The notes beneath the pieces were generated by a model. That model ran no database searches and was not told where the DNA came from. It worked only from the letters and a program-made list of their open reading frames with translations. This document shows, piece by piece, positions 1-8,363 of a stretch of 64,000 nt of DNA (positions are counted from its first letter, which is position 1; the number at the start of each line of letters is the position of its first letter). The position numbers and the translations under genes are program-made. Origin of the DNA: Pseudomonas sp. TH43 (GTDB lineage: Bacteria > Pseudomonadota > Gammaproteobacteria > Pseudomonadales > Pseudomonadaceae); NCBI RefSeq assembly GCF_016650635.1, contig NZ_JAEKFI010000001.1:434001-498000 (forward strand), read 5' to 3'.

Positions 1-340
1 AAGACATCAGCCAGCGTCCCTGAGTATCGTAAATGGTGATGCCACTGAGCTGCGGCATCAACGGTTCCTGGCGCATGACCAGGGCACTCAGCCGCTGAAT
101 CTGCGCGGGGCCACTGCCTTCGGTCTCCAGACGTTCGACGAGGCCGAGCAGCAGCAATGAACTCTGGCGCACGATACCTTCGGAGTACGTCGCCAACGCC
201 TGAGTCAGGTTCAAGCCATGGACGTTGACTTCTTCCAGTGCGCGCTCTCGAGAAGCCAACACTTTCCACACCGTCAATGACGCGAGGGAACAACCGATCA
301 CCGACAACAAAAGCACAACCAGATGAATATCACGCTTCAC
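1..340 (-). CDS. N-terminal part of a membrane sensor protein (dCACHE/PDC-like), cut by window edge
   Basis: Only about the first 113 residues are present; the gene runs off the left edge. A GTG start at 338-340 follows AGGTAGCAAT. The product opens with a short basic stretch and one hydrophobic helix (about residues 6-28), then an acidic/amphipathic region with ALATYSEGIVRQSS and ISGITIYD-like text. That is how the periplasmic PDC (double CACHE) domain of Pseudomonas membrane diguanylate cyclases and sensor kinases begins. The output domain (GGDEF, histidine kinase or other) lies outside the window, so the effector function cannot be stated. It is divergent from the lactonase gene at 643. 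Confidence 0.6.
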   Translation of the reverse strand, partial: MKRDIHLVVLLLSVIGCSLASLTVWKVLASRERALEEVNVHGLNLTQALATYSEGIVRQSSLLLLGLVERLETEGSGPAQIQRLSALVMRQEPLMPQLSGITIYDTQGRWLMS

Positions 341-642
341 ATTGCTACCTTTTGGAAAGTCCGGTTTTCCTTGCCAGCGACCCATGACCGACGCAATGGT
401 TGCAGACTCCTGCGCTTGCCGCGCGCAAGGATACAAGCAGTGATGAAACGTTGCAGCAACAGATTATGCAGCGCGAAAAAGTACCTGACCTCGCCTCACA
501 TATCAGATCAACCAGAAGATGTTCAGCGGCCTTCACTTCTATAGGCGAACCAAGACTCGTGCGCAACGAATGACTTGTACGATGTCCTACCACAAGGTAT
601 TACTACGTCTCCAAAAAATAATAAAACCACGGAGATCGTTAC
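341..642. other. Divergent intergenic region
   Basis: About 300 bp between the truncated sensor gene and the SMP-30-family gene. I see no convincing gene: the short open frames have no plausible ribosome-binding site or recognisable protein sequence. It should hold the promoters of both divergent genes. A CGGAG ribosome-binding site lies just before the ATG at 643. No clear operator or hairpin was seen. Confidence 0.4.
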
Positions 643-1764
643 ATGGACTCATTCCTGTCCGCCAAGCCTGAAAGCCTTGACCGAGCGCAAGGCAATACCC
701 GCCGCAGCTTCCTGAAAAAGTCCCTCGCTGTTTCTGCCACGCTCGCCACCGTCGGCAGCGCCGCACTGAGCCGCATCTCCGAGGCCGCCGAACCCTTGAG
801 TCAGCGTTACCCTGATCCACTGATTCAGATCCTCGACGACAGCTTCCTCGAACTGCGTATTTTCAACGCCAGTGTTGAAAAACTTGCCACCGGCATGCGC
901 TGGGCCGAAGGGCCGGTTTGGGTCGGTGATGGCCGCTATTTGTTGGTCAGCGACATCCCCAATAATCGCATCATGCGCTGGGACGAGATCACCGACACCT
1001 TCAGCGTGTACCGCGAACACTCCAACTTTTCCAACGGCATGTGCCGGGATCGCCAAGGTCGCCTGATCGTCTGCGAAGGCTCGACCACCACCAGCGAAGG
1101 CCGGCGCATCACGCGCACCGAAGCCAATGGCACGATCACCGTGCTGGCCGACAGCTATGACGGCAAACCCTTCAACTCGCCCAATGACATCGTCTGCAAA
1201 AGTGACGGATCGATCTGGTTCACCGACCCGCCCTTCCAGACCGGCAATAATTATGAAGGCCACAAAATCACCCCGACCCAACCCCACGCCGTGTACCGCA
1301 TCGACGGGCAGAGCAAAAAAGTCACCCGGGTCATCGACGACCTCAACGGTCCCAATGGCCTGTGCTTTTCTCCCGATGAAAAAACCCTGTACGTGGTTGA
1401 AGGTCGCGCCAAACCCAATCGCCTGATCTGGGCGATTGCCGTGAAGGACGACGGCACGTTGGGTGAACGCCGCAAGCACATCGAAGGGCTGGAGTATGCC
1501 GCGATCGACGGCATCAAATGCGACGAAGCGGGCAACCTGTGGTGCGGCTGGGGCGGCAACGGTGATCCCAAGGCCGACCTGGAAAAACTCGACGGCGTGC
1601 GCGTTTTCAATCCTCAGGGCAAGGCCATCGGGCACATTTCGCTGCCAGAGCGTTGCCCGAACCTGTGCTTTGGGGGACGCGAAGGGAATCGGCTGTTCAT
1701 GGCCAGCAGTCACTCGATCTATTCGCTGTTTGTGAACACTCGTGGGACTACGTTTGCGTTGTAA
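643..1764 (+). CDS. Tat-exported SMP-30/gluconolactonase/LRE family protein
   Basis: A 373-residue six-bladed beta-propeller hydrolase of the SMP-30/gluconolactonase family. The N-terminus has a twin-arginine motif (NTRRSFLKKS, about residues 18-27) followed by a hydrophobic Ala/Val-rich stretch ending near SEAAEP, so export of the folded enzyme by the Tat system is likely. Family landmarks are MRWAEGPVWVGDG, FNSPNDIVCKSDGSIWFTDP and GPNGLCFSPDEKTLYV, which carry the Glu/Asn/Asp metal ligands of the fold. Members hydrolyse lactones such as gluconolactone; the true substrate here is unknown. The ATG at 643 follows CGGAG at good spacing. A perfect hairpin follows the gene. It appears monocistronic. 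Confidence 0.85.
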   Translation: MDSFLSAKPESLDRAQGNTRRSFLKKSLAVSATLATVGSAALSRISEAAEPLSQRYPDPLIQILDDSFLELRIFNASVEKLATGMRWAEGPVWVGDGRYLLVSDIPNNRIMRWDEITDTFSVYREHSNFSNGMCRDRQGRLIVCEGSTTTSEGRRITRTEANGTITVLADSYDGKPFNSPNDIVCKSDGSIWFTDPPFQTGNNYEGHKITPTQPHAVYRIDGQSKKVTRVIDDLNGPNGLCFSPDEKTLYVVEGRAKPNRLIWAIAVKDDGTLGERRKHIEGLEYAAIDGIKCDEAGNLWCGWGGNGDPKADLEKLDGVRVFNPQGKAIGHISLPERCPNLCFGGREGNRLFMASSHSIYSLFVNTRGTTFAL

Positions 1765-1812
1765 AAGCGAGGTTCGTCTGGCGATGGATTCGTGAGAATC
1801 GGAACAGTAGCC

Positions 1813-1838
1813 TGCCGCGCATCCGAGGATGCGCGGCA
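1813..1838 (+). terminator. Hairpin downstream of the SMP-30-family gene
   Basis: A perfect 12-bp stem (TGCCGCGCATCC / GGATGCGCGGCA) with a two-base loop lies 49 bp after the lactonase stop. There is no clear T-tract, so it could act as a terminator or mRNA 3' stabiliser. Confidence 0.45.
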
Positions 1839-1988
1839 TTCAAGCATGTGTTGATCAGCAATGGCCTTGGCTGCGCGGGCCTTGATCAAAGGCTCTTGCA
1901 GCTACGCCAGCCTGGCTGTTTCAGCCTGAGTCCTGTTGTCAGAGAGGACAACGGAATCGATAGCTTGAAACTGTACACCGGGAGTTTG

Positions 1989-3161
1989 TTACACCACTGC
2001 CGCTTCAATCGTTCTGGTTCTGGAGCGCCAGGCAAACACCAGCACCATCAGCAATCCCAGGCCCGCCATCGCCGCACCGGCCAGGGAAATTGCCGGATAA
2101 CCCAGCCCGCTATTGATCACCGCACCGCCCAGCGCCGCGCCAATCGCATTGCCGAAGTTGAAGGCGCCGATGTTCACTGCCGAGGCTAGATTGGGCGCGT
2201 CCTTGGCCGCTTCCATGACGCGCATTTGTAGCGGTGGCACCAGGGCAAAGCTGGCAATACCCCAGATCAGGATGGCGACGGCAGCCGGCAGCGGCCAACG
2301 CATCAGTAGGGTGAACGCCAGCAAGACGAGAATCAGCACGCTCAGCGAAATGATCAGGGTGCGATCTATCGAGTGGTCTGCGGCTTTGCCGCCCCACAGG
2401 TTGCCCAGCGTCAACCCGACACCGTAGAGCACCAGCATCGCGGTGATGTAGGCGGTTGACGCATGGGTCTCGTTGCTGAGAATCGGCGCGATGTAAGTGA
2501 AGACGGTAAACATCGCACTCGAACCGACGACGGTGAGCGCCAACGCGCCCAGCACCGGGCCGCGCGCCAATACCCGAATCTCCGCCATCACCCCGACGCT
2601 TTGCGGCGCCCGCACATTGGGCAGGGCGAACCACAGCGCGGCCATGGTCATCACGCCCAGGCCGGTAATGCCCCAGAAAGCGGTGCGCCAGCCGTACAAT
2701 TCGCCAAACCAGGCGGCCAACGGCACACCGCCGATGGTCGCCAACGTCAGGCCCATGAACATTGCAGCAACCGCCCCGGCACGTTTCTGCGGGGCGACCA
2801 CGCTGGCGGCGACAATCGAGCCAACGCCAAAAAATGCGCCATGGTTCAGTGAGGTCACCACCCTGGCGACCATGAGGCTGTAGTAATCGGTGGCCAAGGC
2901 TGACATCAGATTACCCAGGGTGAAAATCGCCATAAGCCCGATCAGCAGATAGCGCCGGGGAATTCTCCCGGTGGTCAAGGTCATCAGCGGCGCGCCAAGC
3001 AATACGCCCAGCGCATAAGCACTGACCAGCAAACCGGCGGCGGGAATTGAAACGCCCAGATCGGCGGCGATATTCGGCAACATGCCCATGGGGGCAAATT
3101 CTGTTACGCCGATGCCAAAAGCACCGATGGCGAGTGCGACAAGTGGTGGATTGATACGCAT
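1989..3161 (-). CDS. MFS transporter, DHA1 drug/sugar efflux type (AraJ/YdhP-like)
   Basis: A 390-residue inner-membrane protein with about 12 hydrophobic segments. It starts MRINPPLVALAIGAFGIGVTEF and continues with the MLPNIAADLGVS and ALGVLLGAPLMT segments typical of the DHA1 AraJ/YdhP/NepI branch of proton-driven exporters. The reading frame stays open far upstream, over the neighbouring regulator, but the ATG at 3159-3161 has a strong GAGGAGC ribosome-binding site and gives the normal family length. It is divergent from a LysR gene 94 bp away, which probably controls it. The exported substrate cannot be told from sequence. Confidence 0.88.
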   Translation of the reverse strand: MRINPPLVALAIGAFGIGVTEFAPMGMLPNIAADLGVSIPAAGLLVSAYALGVLLGAPLMTLTTGRIPRRYLLIGLMAIFTLGNLMSALATDYYSLMVARVVTSLNHGAFFGVGSIVAASVVAPQKRAGAVAAMFMGLTLATIGGVPLAAWFGELYGWRTAFWGITGLGVMTMAALWFALPNVRAPQSVGVMAEIRVLARGPVLGALALTVVGSSAMFTVFTYIAPILSNETHASTAYITAMLVLYGVGLTLGNLWGGKAADHSIDRTLIISLSVLILVLLAFTLLMRWPLPAAVAILIWGIASFALVPPLQMRVMEAAKDAPNLASAVNIGAFNFGNAIGAALGGAVINSGLGYPAISLAGAAMAGLGLLMVLVFAWRSRTRTIEAAVV

Positions 3162-3255
3162 GGAAGGCTCCTCATCTATGCCGCTGATGCTACGATCCAA
3201 TCCTTCAGGGCGGTAGACAGCATTTTTGGCAATCACCTTTGCTTGGGAGGCACAA

Positions 3256-4149
3256 GTGGATTTCAACGGCAGGTCAGGTGAAATGAGCGTGTTCATCACC
3301 GTGGCGCAGGAAGGCAGCCTGTCGGCCGCCGCGCGGGCATTGAGCCTGACTCCCTCGGCAGTCAGTCGGATCATCGCGCGTACCGAACAACGTCTTGGCA
3401 CCCGCCTGCTGTTGCGCACCACCCGTGCGATCACCTTCACGGCCGAGGGCGAAGCGTTCCTGCGCGGCGCCCGACGTATCCTCGCCGACATGGATGAAGT
3501 CGAAGACGCCATCGCCGATCAAGGCGTACCCAAGGGGCGATTACGGATCAGTGCCGCCCTCGGTCATGGGCGGCTCGCCATCGTGCCCTTGGTCGCAGCG
3601 TTCAGCGCCCGTTACCCGAACATCGTCGTCGACCTCACCCTCGGCGACGAAGTGGTCGACATTCTCGGCGGGCAGGCCGACGTCGCGGTGCGCTTTGGCC
3701 ATCTGCCCGACAGCCCGCTGACCGCGCGCCGGATCGGCTACACCGGCCAGGTCGTGGTGGCGTCGCCCGAGTATCTCCAGCGCCATGGCATCCCTCAGGA
3801 ACCGCAAGACCTGCTTAAGCACAACTGCCTGCGCTTCAACTTTCGGCGTGCCGAGTCCAACTGGCCGTTCATCGGCGATGGAAAAGAGTTTTCCCTGAAG
3901 GTCAGCGGCAACATCGAATGCAGCAGTGGCGAGGCGCTGGCACAACTCGCGCGAGTAGGCGCGGGCATTGCCCGTATCGGTGAATTCAGCGTGCGCGAGG
4001 ATCTGCAGCGCGGCGAGTTGATTGCGCTGCTGGAGGCCTGGAATCCCGGGGATCAGGAACCGATTCATGCGGTGTTCGTTGGCGGCGCGGCAATGCCGGC
4101 GCGGGTGCGCCTGTTCGTGGACTTTTTGCTGGAACATCACCGGATGTAA
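3256..4149 (+). CDS. LysR-family transcriptional regulator
   Basis: A 297-residue regulator. It has an N-terminal winged helix-turn-helix (about residues 10-68, with SVFITVAQEGSLSAAARALSLTPSAVSR) and a C-terminal LysR substrate-binding domain (about residues 95-295). I chose the GTG at 3256 because GGGAGG stands at good spacing before it and the protein then begins just before the helix-turn-helix; an ATG 30 bp upstream in the same frame lacks such a site. The divergent arrangement with the MFS gene suggests a classic LysR/efflux pair with operators in the 94-bp gap. The inducer is unknown. Confidence 0.9.
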   Translation: MDFNGRSGEMSVFITVAQEGSLSAAARALSLTPSAVSRIIARTEQRLGTRLLLRTTRAITFTAEGEAFLRGARRILADMDEVEDAIADQGVPKGRLRISAALGHGRLAIVPLVAAFSARYPNIVVDLTLGDEVVDILGGQADVAVRFGHLPDSPLTARRIGYTGQVVVASPEYLQRHGIPQEPQDLLKHNCLRFNFRRAESNWPFIGDGKEFSLKVSGNIECSSGEALAQLARVGAGIARIGEFSVREDLQRGELIALLEAWNPGDQEPIHAVFVGGAAMPARVRLFVDFLLEHHRM

Positions 4150-4444
4150 TCGTTGCCAGTCAGAGCAATGAATGGTGCCCGATAACACCAGCGTTCCGGC
4201 GGCCGCAACTCCGTTAAGGATGATCCTGCGCGTACGACCTTTTTTGTGACGGGAGCAATACCTGCCACTCCCACTGATTTTTAGCGGCGCAACTGTTTAA
4301 ACAAACGAAGCGTAAAAGTTGCGACTTGGTGCCAAAGTTCGCGAAATTCAGGGAACTAATAACTTCCGCCCATGGACAGAGCTGCGATCGCGACGATAAT
4401 GCAAAAGTCGCAACTAAAAATTTCTACAATAAATGGAGCGGATA
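4150..4444. promoter_or_regulatory. Upstream region of inaA with a possible AlgU/ECF-type promoter
   Basis: About 295 bp with no supported gene; fairly AT-rich near its right end. Around 4350-4385 the sequence GGGAACTAATAAC followed about 17 bp later by ACAGAG resembles the GAACTT-N16/17-TCTGA pattern of AlgU (RpoE-type) promoters. A similar TGAACTAAT motif lies upstream of the CsbD gene on the other strand (about 5566-5578). Both are weak matches by eye only. Confidence 0.25.
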
Positions 4445-5116
4445 ATGGGCCGTGCACGCAGTGAGTTTGAATTCTGGTGGGATACGTCCGGAGAGTGGGT
4501 CGAACCGCCGAATGTGCGCCGCAGCGGCACCAGTGGTGTCCAGCTGATTGTGAAAGATGACAGGACGTTCTTCGTGAAGCGTCAAACCGGCCATCTGTTT
4601 CGCAGTCTCCGTTACCCCACTGGCCGCCCCACCGCTCTGCGTGAAGGCATCGCACTGTCCAGGCTCGAGAAGCTGGGGGTGAAGGCGCCAAGACCCGTGT
4701 TTTATGGCGCGAGAAAAGTCCAAGGTGTTTGGCAAGGTGTCCTGGTGACCGAAGATCTCGGCGGTTTTATTGATCTGGATACCTGGTATGGCCAGGGTGC
4801 CGCGAGCCTGTTGACGACAGAGCAGCACCAGCAACTTTTAGAGCGTCTGGCGCAAATGCTGGCGCGGATGCATTCGGGCAAATGGCAGCACGGTTGCATG
4901 CGTTCCAAACACATATTTATCAAGGCGTCGATGACTGGCGAGCAGTTTGATTTCGAACTGGCGCTGCTAGACCTGGAGAAGTCTCGCGGTCGTGTTACTG
5001 CAATAGGGGCGGCGCGTCACGACATCCCTCAACTCAGACGGCATTCTTACTGGGATCAATCGCAGTGGCAGCATTTCCTTGCTGCCTATGAGCAAGCCAT
5101 TGGCCGGACCCTGTAA
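4445..5116 (+). CDS. inaA: InaA-type lipopolysaccharide kinase family protein
   Basis: A 223-residue protein of the Kdo/WaaP-like kinase family, InaA branch. It starts MGRARSEFEFWW and contains TFFVKRQTGHLFRSLRYPTGRPTALRE (split kinase N-lobe with the Lys) and LARMHSGKWQHGCMRSKHIFI (catalytic-loop-like, about residues 138-158). E. coli InaA is induced by weak acid and by Mar/Sox regulators; its biochemical activity is not established. I chose the ATG at 4445 because GGAG lies 6 bp before it; an ATG at 4433 overlaps that site. It converges with the CsbD gene, and a long hairpin separates them. Confidence 0.8.
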   Translation: MGRARSEFEFWWDTSGEWVEPPNVRRSGTSGVQLIVKDDRTFFVKRQTGHLFRSLRYPTGRPTALREGIALSRLEKLGVKAPRPVFYGARKVQGVWQGVLVTEDLGGFIDLDTWYGQGAASLLTTEQHQQLLERLAQMLARMHSGKWQHGCMRSKHIFIKASMTGEQFDFELALLDLEKSRGRVTAIGAARHDIPQLRRHSYWDQSQWQHFLAAYEQAIGRTL

Positions 5117-5141
5117 GCCGTTGCGCCTAAAGCGGTCAGCT

Positions 5142-5185
5142 TCCCTCACGACTTCCCGGTATTAAACTCCGGGGAGTGTGAGGGA
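5142..5185. terminator. Long hairpin between convergent inaA and csbD-like genes
   Basis: TCCCTCAC and GTGAGGGA form the outer stem, and ACTTCCCGG and CCGGGGAGT the inner stem, around an AT-rich loop (about TATTAAACT). Its location between two gene 3' ends fits a bidirectional terminator, although no strong T-tract flanks it. Confidence 0.5.
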
Positions 5186-5231
5186 CGGTAACGATACGGT
5201 GGGCCTGGCTGGGTACGCCCTACTTCCTGGC

Positions 5232-5480
5232 TCAGCGACGCAGCAGACGATTGACCAACAGCAGCAAACCCGCGCCAATCGCGAGTGCGGCGACAGGTTT
5301 CTCTTTAACGAATGTCGAGACGCTGTCGAGTGTATCGCCGTAGGTTTTGGTCAGTTGGCCAGCAGCCTGGCGTCCAGCGCCCTCTGCTTCCAGTGTCGAA
5401 TCACCGATCAGTCTACCGACTGCGCTCTGCGCCTTGCCGGCCAGCTTCTCTGCTACACCTTCTACTTGTTCGCTCTTCAT
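5232..5480 (-). CDS. CsbD family stress protein
   Basis: An 82-residue small protein: MKSEQVEGVAEKLAGKAQSA opens with the CsbD-type EGxAEKLxGKAQxxVG pattern, and the C-terminus (about residues 62-80) is a hydrophobic helix ending in RLLRR. CsbD-family proteins are small, general-stress-induced proteins of unknown mechanism; many Pseudomonas versions carry such a membrane tail. It is monocistronic, convergent with inaA and divergent from the DUF1206 gene. Confidence 0.82.
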   Translation of the reverse strand: MKSEQVEGVAEKLAGKAQSAVGRLIGDSTLEAEGAGRQAAGQLTKTYGDTLDSVSTFVKEKPVAALAIGAGLLLLVNRLLRR

Positions 5481-5617
5481 GATTCATCAAACCTGCGTGT
5501 GTGAGTGGGGAAATCCGACAGCCCTAACCGCGTGGCTGGCAGCACGACATTAGGGGCGCGCGCCGGATGATTAGTTCAAAGGGATGTGCCCCGACAGTTT
5601 TCCCCTTTGGCAGTAGA

Positions 5618-5638
5618 ACCCCTCCCAGTGAGAGGGGT
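5618..5638. other. Short hairpin upstream of the DUF1206 gene
   Basis: ACCCCTC and GAGGGGT form a 7-bp stem with a short loop about 33 bp before the DUF1206 start, and a GTTTTCCCCTTTGG stretch lies just upstream. It could be a leader hairpin. The role is not determined. Confidence 0.3.
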
Positions 5639-5670
5639 CTGCTCTTGAATCACTCTCGGGAATCGATCCA

Positions 5671-6483
5671 ATGTCCGCGCAACGCAGCCTTGTCATACTC
5701 GCTCGGGGAGGCTATGCCGCTCGAGGGATGCTTTATCTGATCATCGGTATCTTCGCACTGCTGGCAGCGCATGACTCGACAAAACCCAAGGACAGCCACA
5801 GGAGCCTCGAAGCGTTGCTGGCGCAGCCATTCGGTTATTTTCTGGTGGAGCTTGTGGTGGCAGGTCTGCTGGCTTTTGCCGCGTGGCGTTTCCTGCAAGC
5901 GACCCGCGATGTCGACCATCACGGCAAAAATCTCAAAGGCTTGGTGATTCGCGCAGGCCTGTTCGCAGGCGGTTTGGTCAACGGTGCTCTGGCATTCTTT
6001 GCATTGGGCCTGCTGATCAGCGGCATTAAAAGCTCGGGCAATTCCGGTGGCCAAACCAAGGACTGGCTGGCGCATCTTTTATCCTGGGAATACTCGAATT
6101 TACTGGTGTACCTGATCGCGCTTATTCCGCTGGGCGTGGGAATTGCGCACATCATCAAAGGCTGGAAGGCGTCATTCGAGCAATACTTCGAGGCCGACGA
6201 AGACGTCATGCAGTACGTCCGCCCAGTGTCTCGGTTCGGTCTGATCGCCCGTGGCGTGGTGTTTATCGAAATTGCCTTGCTGCTGGCCGTCAGCGGCTCC
6301 GCGTATAAAGCGATGGATCCGCCGGGTATGAAGGAAGCCCTCGACGCCCTGCAGAACCTGCCAGCGGGATGGCTGATGTTGATGGTGATGGCCGCGGGGC
6401 TGATTGCCTTCTCGGTTTACAGTTTCTCTGAAGCGTTCTGGCGCAAGATCAATATGGATGTGCCGGGCATATCGAGGCCGTAG
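5671..6483 (+). CDS. DUF1206 family membrane protein
   Basis: A 270-residue integral membrane protein with six predicted transmembrane helices in three pairs, matching the three tandem two-helix repeats of DUF1206. Repeated landmarks are LARGGYAARGMLYLIIGIFAL near residue 10 and SRFGLIARGVVFIEIALLLA near residue 185. No catalytic motif is evident and the function of the family is unknown. It is divergent from the CsbD stress gene, which hints at an envelope or stress context but proves nothing. Confidence 0.82.
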   Translation: MSAQRSLVILARGGYAARGMLYLIIGIFALLAAHDSTKPKDSHRSLEALLAQPFGYFLVELVVAGLLAFAAWRFLQATRDVDHHGKNLKGLVIRAGLFAGGLVNGALAFFALGLLISGIKSSGNSGGQTKDWLAHLLSWEYSNLLVYLIALIPLGVGIAHIIKGWKASFEQYFEADEDVMQYVRPVSRFGLIARGVVFIEIALLLAVSGSAYKAMDPPGMKEALDALQNLPAGWLMLMVMAAGLIAFSVYSFSEAFWRKINMDVPGISRP

Positions 6484-6914
6484 GGAATCGCAAGAATGAC
6501 CAGTCATTGGCAGCTCGCATTCAGTGGGACGGGTAATCCGACGCCTTGTCTTTTGCAGCGCCAACGATGAGTTGCTGTCTTACCCTGAACTCTGAACTCT
6601 GAACTCTGAACTCTGAACTCTGAACTCTGAACTCTGAACTCTGGCCTGCCTGCGTCCCGACGTCGCAGCAGACAGCTATTGGCAAATCCCTCACAAGCCT
6701 TAGAATTCCGCCCGCTCTTGCAGCGGTAGAAGCCTGAGGCTGAAGGCACCACTGACACAAAAGCGCGTACTTGAATGGCTGGCCACGCCTCCCCACGTGT
6801 GTCCGACACAGCCGCCCTGCCCGATCGGCAGGCACTTGCACAATACAAACACTTCGGCCTGGCAATCGCATGCGCAGAGGCGCACGTTCCGCTGTTCGAT
6901 CTCTAGAGGTTTTT
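6484..6914. other. Intergenic region with heptanucleotide repeat, upstream of an MFS gene
   Basis: 430 bp with no supported gene. The frame of the downstream MFS gene is open back to 6771, but the extra 48 codons look non-coding. The main feature is the tandem repeat at 6585-6640. The right part should carry the promoter of the MFS gene, whose ribosome-binding site AGAGGT is at 6905-6910. Confidence 0.5.
6585..6640. repeat. Eight tandem copies of the heptamer CTGAACT
   Basis: Eight perfect, uninterrupted 7-bp units fill 56 bp, followed by a partial CTG. Perfect identity suggests recent slippage expansion. It lies in a non-coding gap, 102 bp after the DUF1206 stop and 275 bp before the MFS start, so copy-number change would alter spacing, not a reading frame. 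Confidence 0.97.
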
Positions 6915-8213
6915 ATGTCTCCGCGTTTGCTGGCCATGGCGCTGGCGCCCCTGCTCGGGCTGTTCATTGTTGCGCTGGGCAACGGTTTTCTTTCTTCGCT
7001 GACCACCCTTCGCCTCGACGCCGCCGGTGCATCAACCACGATGATCGGCATCGTGTCATCGGCCTATTTCATTGGTCTGACGCTGGGTGCGGTGTTCAAC
7101 GACCGTTTGATTCTGCGCATCGGGCATATCCGCGCCTACGGCAGCTTTGCCTCGCTGATCGCGGTGACCATCCTGTTGCAGGGATTGTTCTATGACACCT
7201 GGGGCTGGTTTGCCCTGCGCCTCGTCAACGGCTGGGCCACGGTGGGGGTCTTTCTGGTGATCGAAAGCTGGTTGCTGCTGGCAGGCGACGCGAAGATTCG
7301 CGGACGCTTGCTCGCGCTGTACATGATCGTCCTGTACGGCGCCGGTGTATTGGGTCAGGCCACGCTGGGGAAAATCACCGGGTTGAGCGACAGCGCGCCG
7401 TTCATGGTTGCCGGCATGCTCGCTTCGTTGTCGGTGCTGCCGATTGTGATCCTGCCGCGCGTGTCGCCACTGCTTGATCAGGTTGAGCCGCTCAAGCCAC
7501 GGCAACTGTTGGGCGTCACGCCGACCGGGCTGGTTGGCTGTTTCGGCTCGGGTGTCACCATCGCGGCGATTTACACTTTGCTGCCGCTGTACCTGCAGCG
7601 CAGCGGTCTGAATGTCGGTGAAGTCGGCAGCATGATGGCCTGGACGATCCTCGGCGCGATGCTCCTGCAATATCCGGTCGGGCGCTGGTCCGACCGCAAG
7701 GATCGCTTGCAGGTGCTGACCCTTCTGACAGTGGCGTGCACTGTTTTATCGCTGGTGATCGTCCTGCTGCCGTTGACGTCGACGATGCTCGCCGCGATGT
7801 TGTTTCTGCTCGGCGGCGGCGTCTTCGCGCTGTACCCGGTTGCCGTCAGCCATGCCGCCGACCGCGCCCCGGCGGAAGCGTTGGTGCCGATGATTCAGGG
7901 CTTGTTGCTGATCAACTCGCTGGGCTCGGCGATCAGCCCGATGATGATCTCACCGGTCATGAATTCGTTCGGCGCCAACGGTCTGTTCTGGGTATTTGCG
8001 CTGGTCAATCTGTGCATGGTCACGTTCTTTCTGTGGCGACGCGGCAAGCGCCCTGTCCCGGCCAACCCCGCACCTTTTGCAGCAGCGGCAACCTTCTCGC
8101 CGACCGGCGCGGAACTGCGGGTGACCGAAGACTTGCGTCAGGCGGTGCAGGATCACCCGCCCATGGTTGATGCGTTGAGCGGCGAGTCTGCGCCGCACTG
8201 TGAAACGCGCTGA
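6915..8213 (+). CDS. MFS transporter, YcaD-like
   Basis: A 432-residue, 12-helix inner-membrane transporter. The segments GIVSSAYFIGLTLGAVFNDRLILRIGHIRAY and WFALRLVNGWATVGVFLVIESWLLL-AGDAKIRGRLLALYMIVLYG closely follow the plan of E. coli YcaD, a proton-linked MFS protein of unknown substrate. It has a roughly 50-residue hydrophilic C-terminal tail. ATG at 6915 with AGAGGT upstream is preferred to the open-frame start at 6771. The heptamer repeat lies upstream. It is convergent with the panB-ending operon. Confidence 0.87.
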   Translation: MSPRLLAMALAPLLGLFIVALGNGFLSSLTTLRLDAAGASTTMIGIVSSAYFIGLTLGAVFNDRLILRIGHIRAYGSFASLIAVTILLQGLFYDTWGWFALRLVNGWATVGVFLVIESWLLLAGDAKIRGRLLALYMIVLYGAGVLGQATLGKITGLSDSAPFMVAGMLASLSVLPIVILPRVSPLLDQVEPLKPRQLLGVTPTGLVGCFGSGVTIAAIYTLLPLYLQRSGLNVGEVGSMMAWTILGAMLLQYPVGRWSDRKDRLQVLTLLTVACTVLSLVIVLLPLTSTMLAAMLFLLGGGVFALYPVAVSHAADRAPAEALVPMIQGLLLINSLGSAISPMMISPVMNSFGANGLFWVFALVNLCMVTFFLWRRGKRPVPANPAPFAAAATFSPTGAELRVTEDLRQAVQDHPPMVDALSGESAPHCETR

Positions 8214-8263
8214 GCGCTGCGTGTCTTTTGGCCGGCAGGGCAAAAGGCGCGCCGTGAACAAGT

Positions 8264-8300
8264 AAAAAAGCCAGTGCGGCGCTTGTCACACCCCACTGGC
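8264..8300 (-). terminator. Rho-independent terminator of the panB-like operon
   Basis: GCCAGTG (8270-8276) pairs with CACTGGC (8294-8300). Read on the minus strand, the stem is followed by CTTTTTTAC, a classic T-tract. It lies downstream of the panB-like stop and should end the whole seven-gene minus-strand transcript. Confidence 0.65.
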
Positions 8301-8363
8301 AACGTGTTAACGCGGTGGCCCGCCATCAGCTATTGATGCAGCGAGCTGCCAGCGTTATCGATC

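Noticed and set aside
649..1839. Long minus-strand open frame (396 codons) opposite the SMP-30-family gene
   Set aside because: Its composition is that of an antisense shadow of a GC-rich gene, with no ribosome-binding site or recognisable family, while the plus-strand product has clear motifs.
3162..3512. Upstream extension of the MFS gene over the LysR gene
   Set aside because: It is antisense to the LysR helix-turn-helix, and the MFS start at 3161 has a strong GAGGAGC site.
6585..6640. Heptamer tract as part of a CRISPR array
   Set aside because: The units are contiguous 7-mers without spacers, and no cas gene is present.
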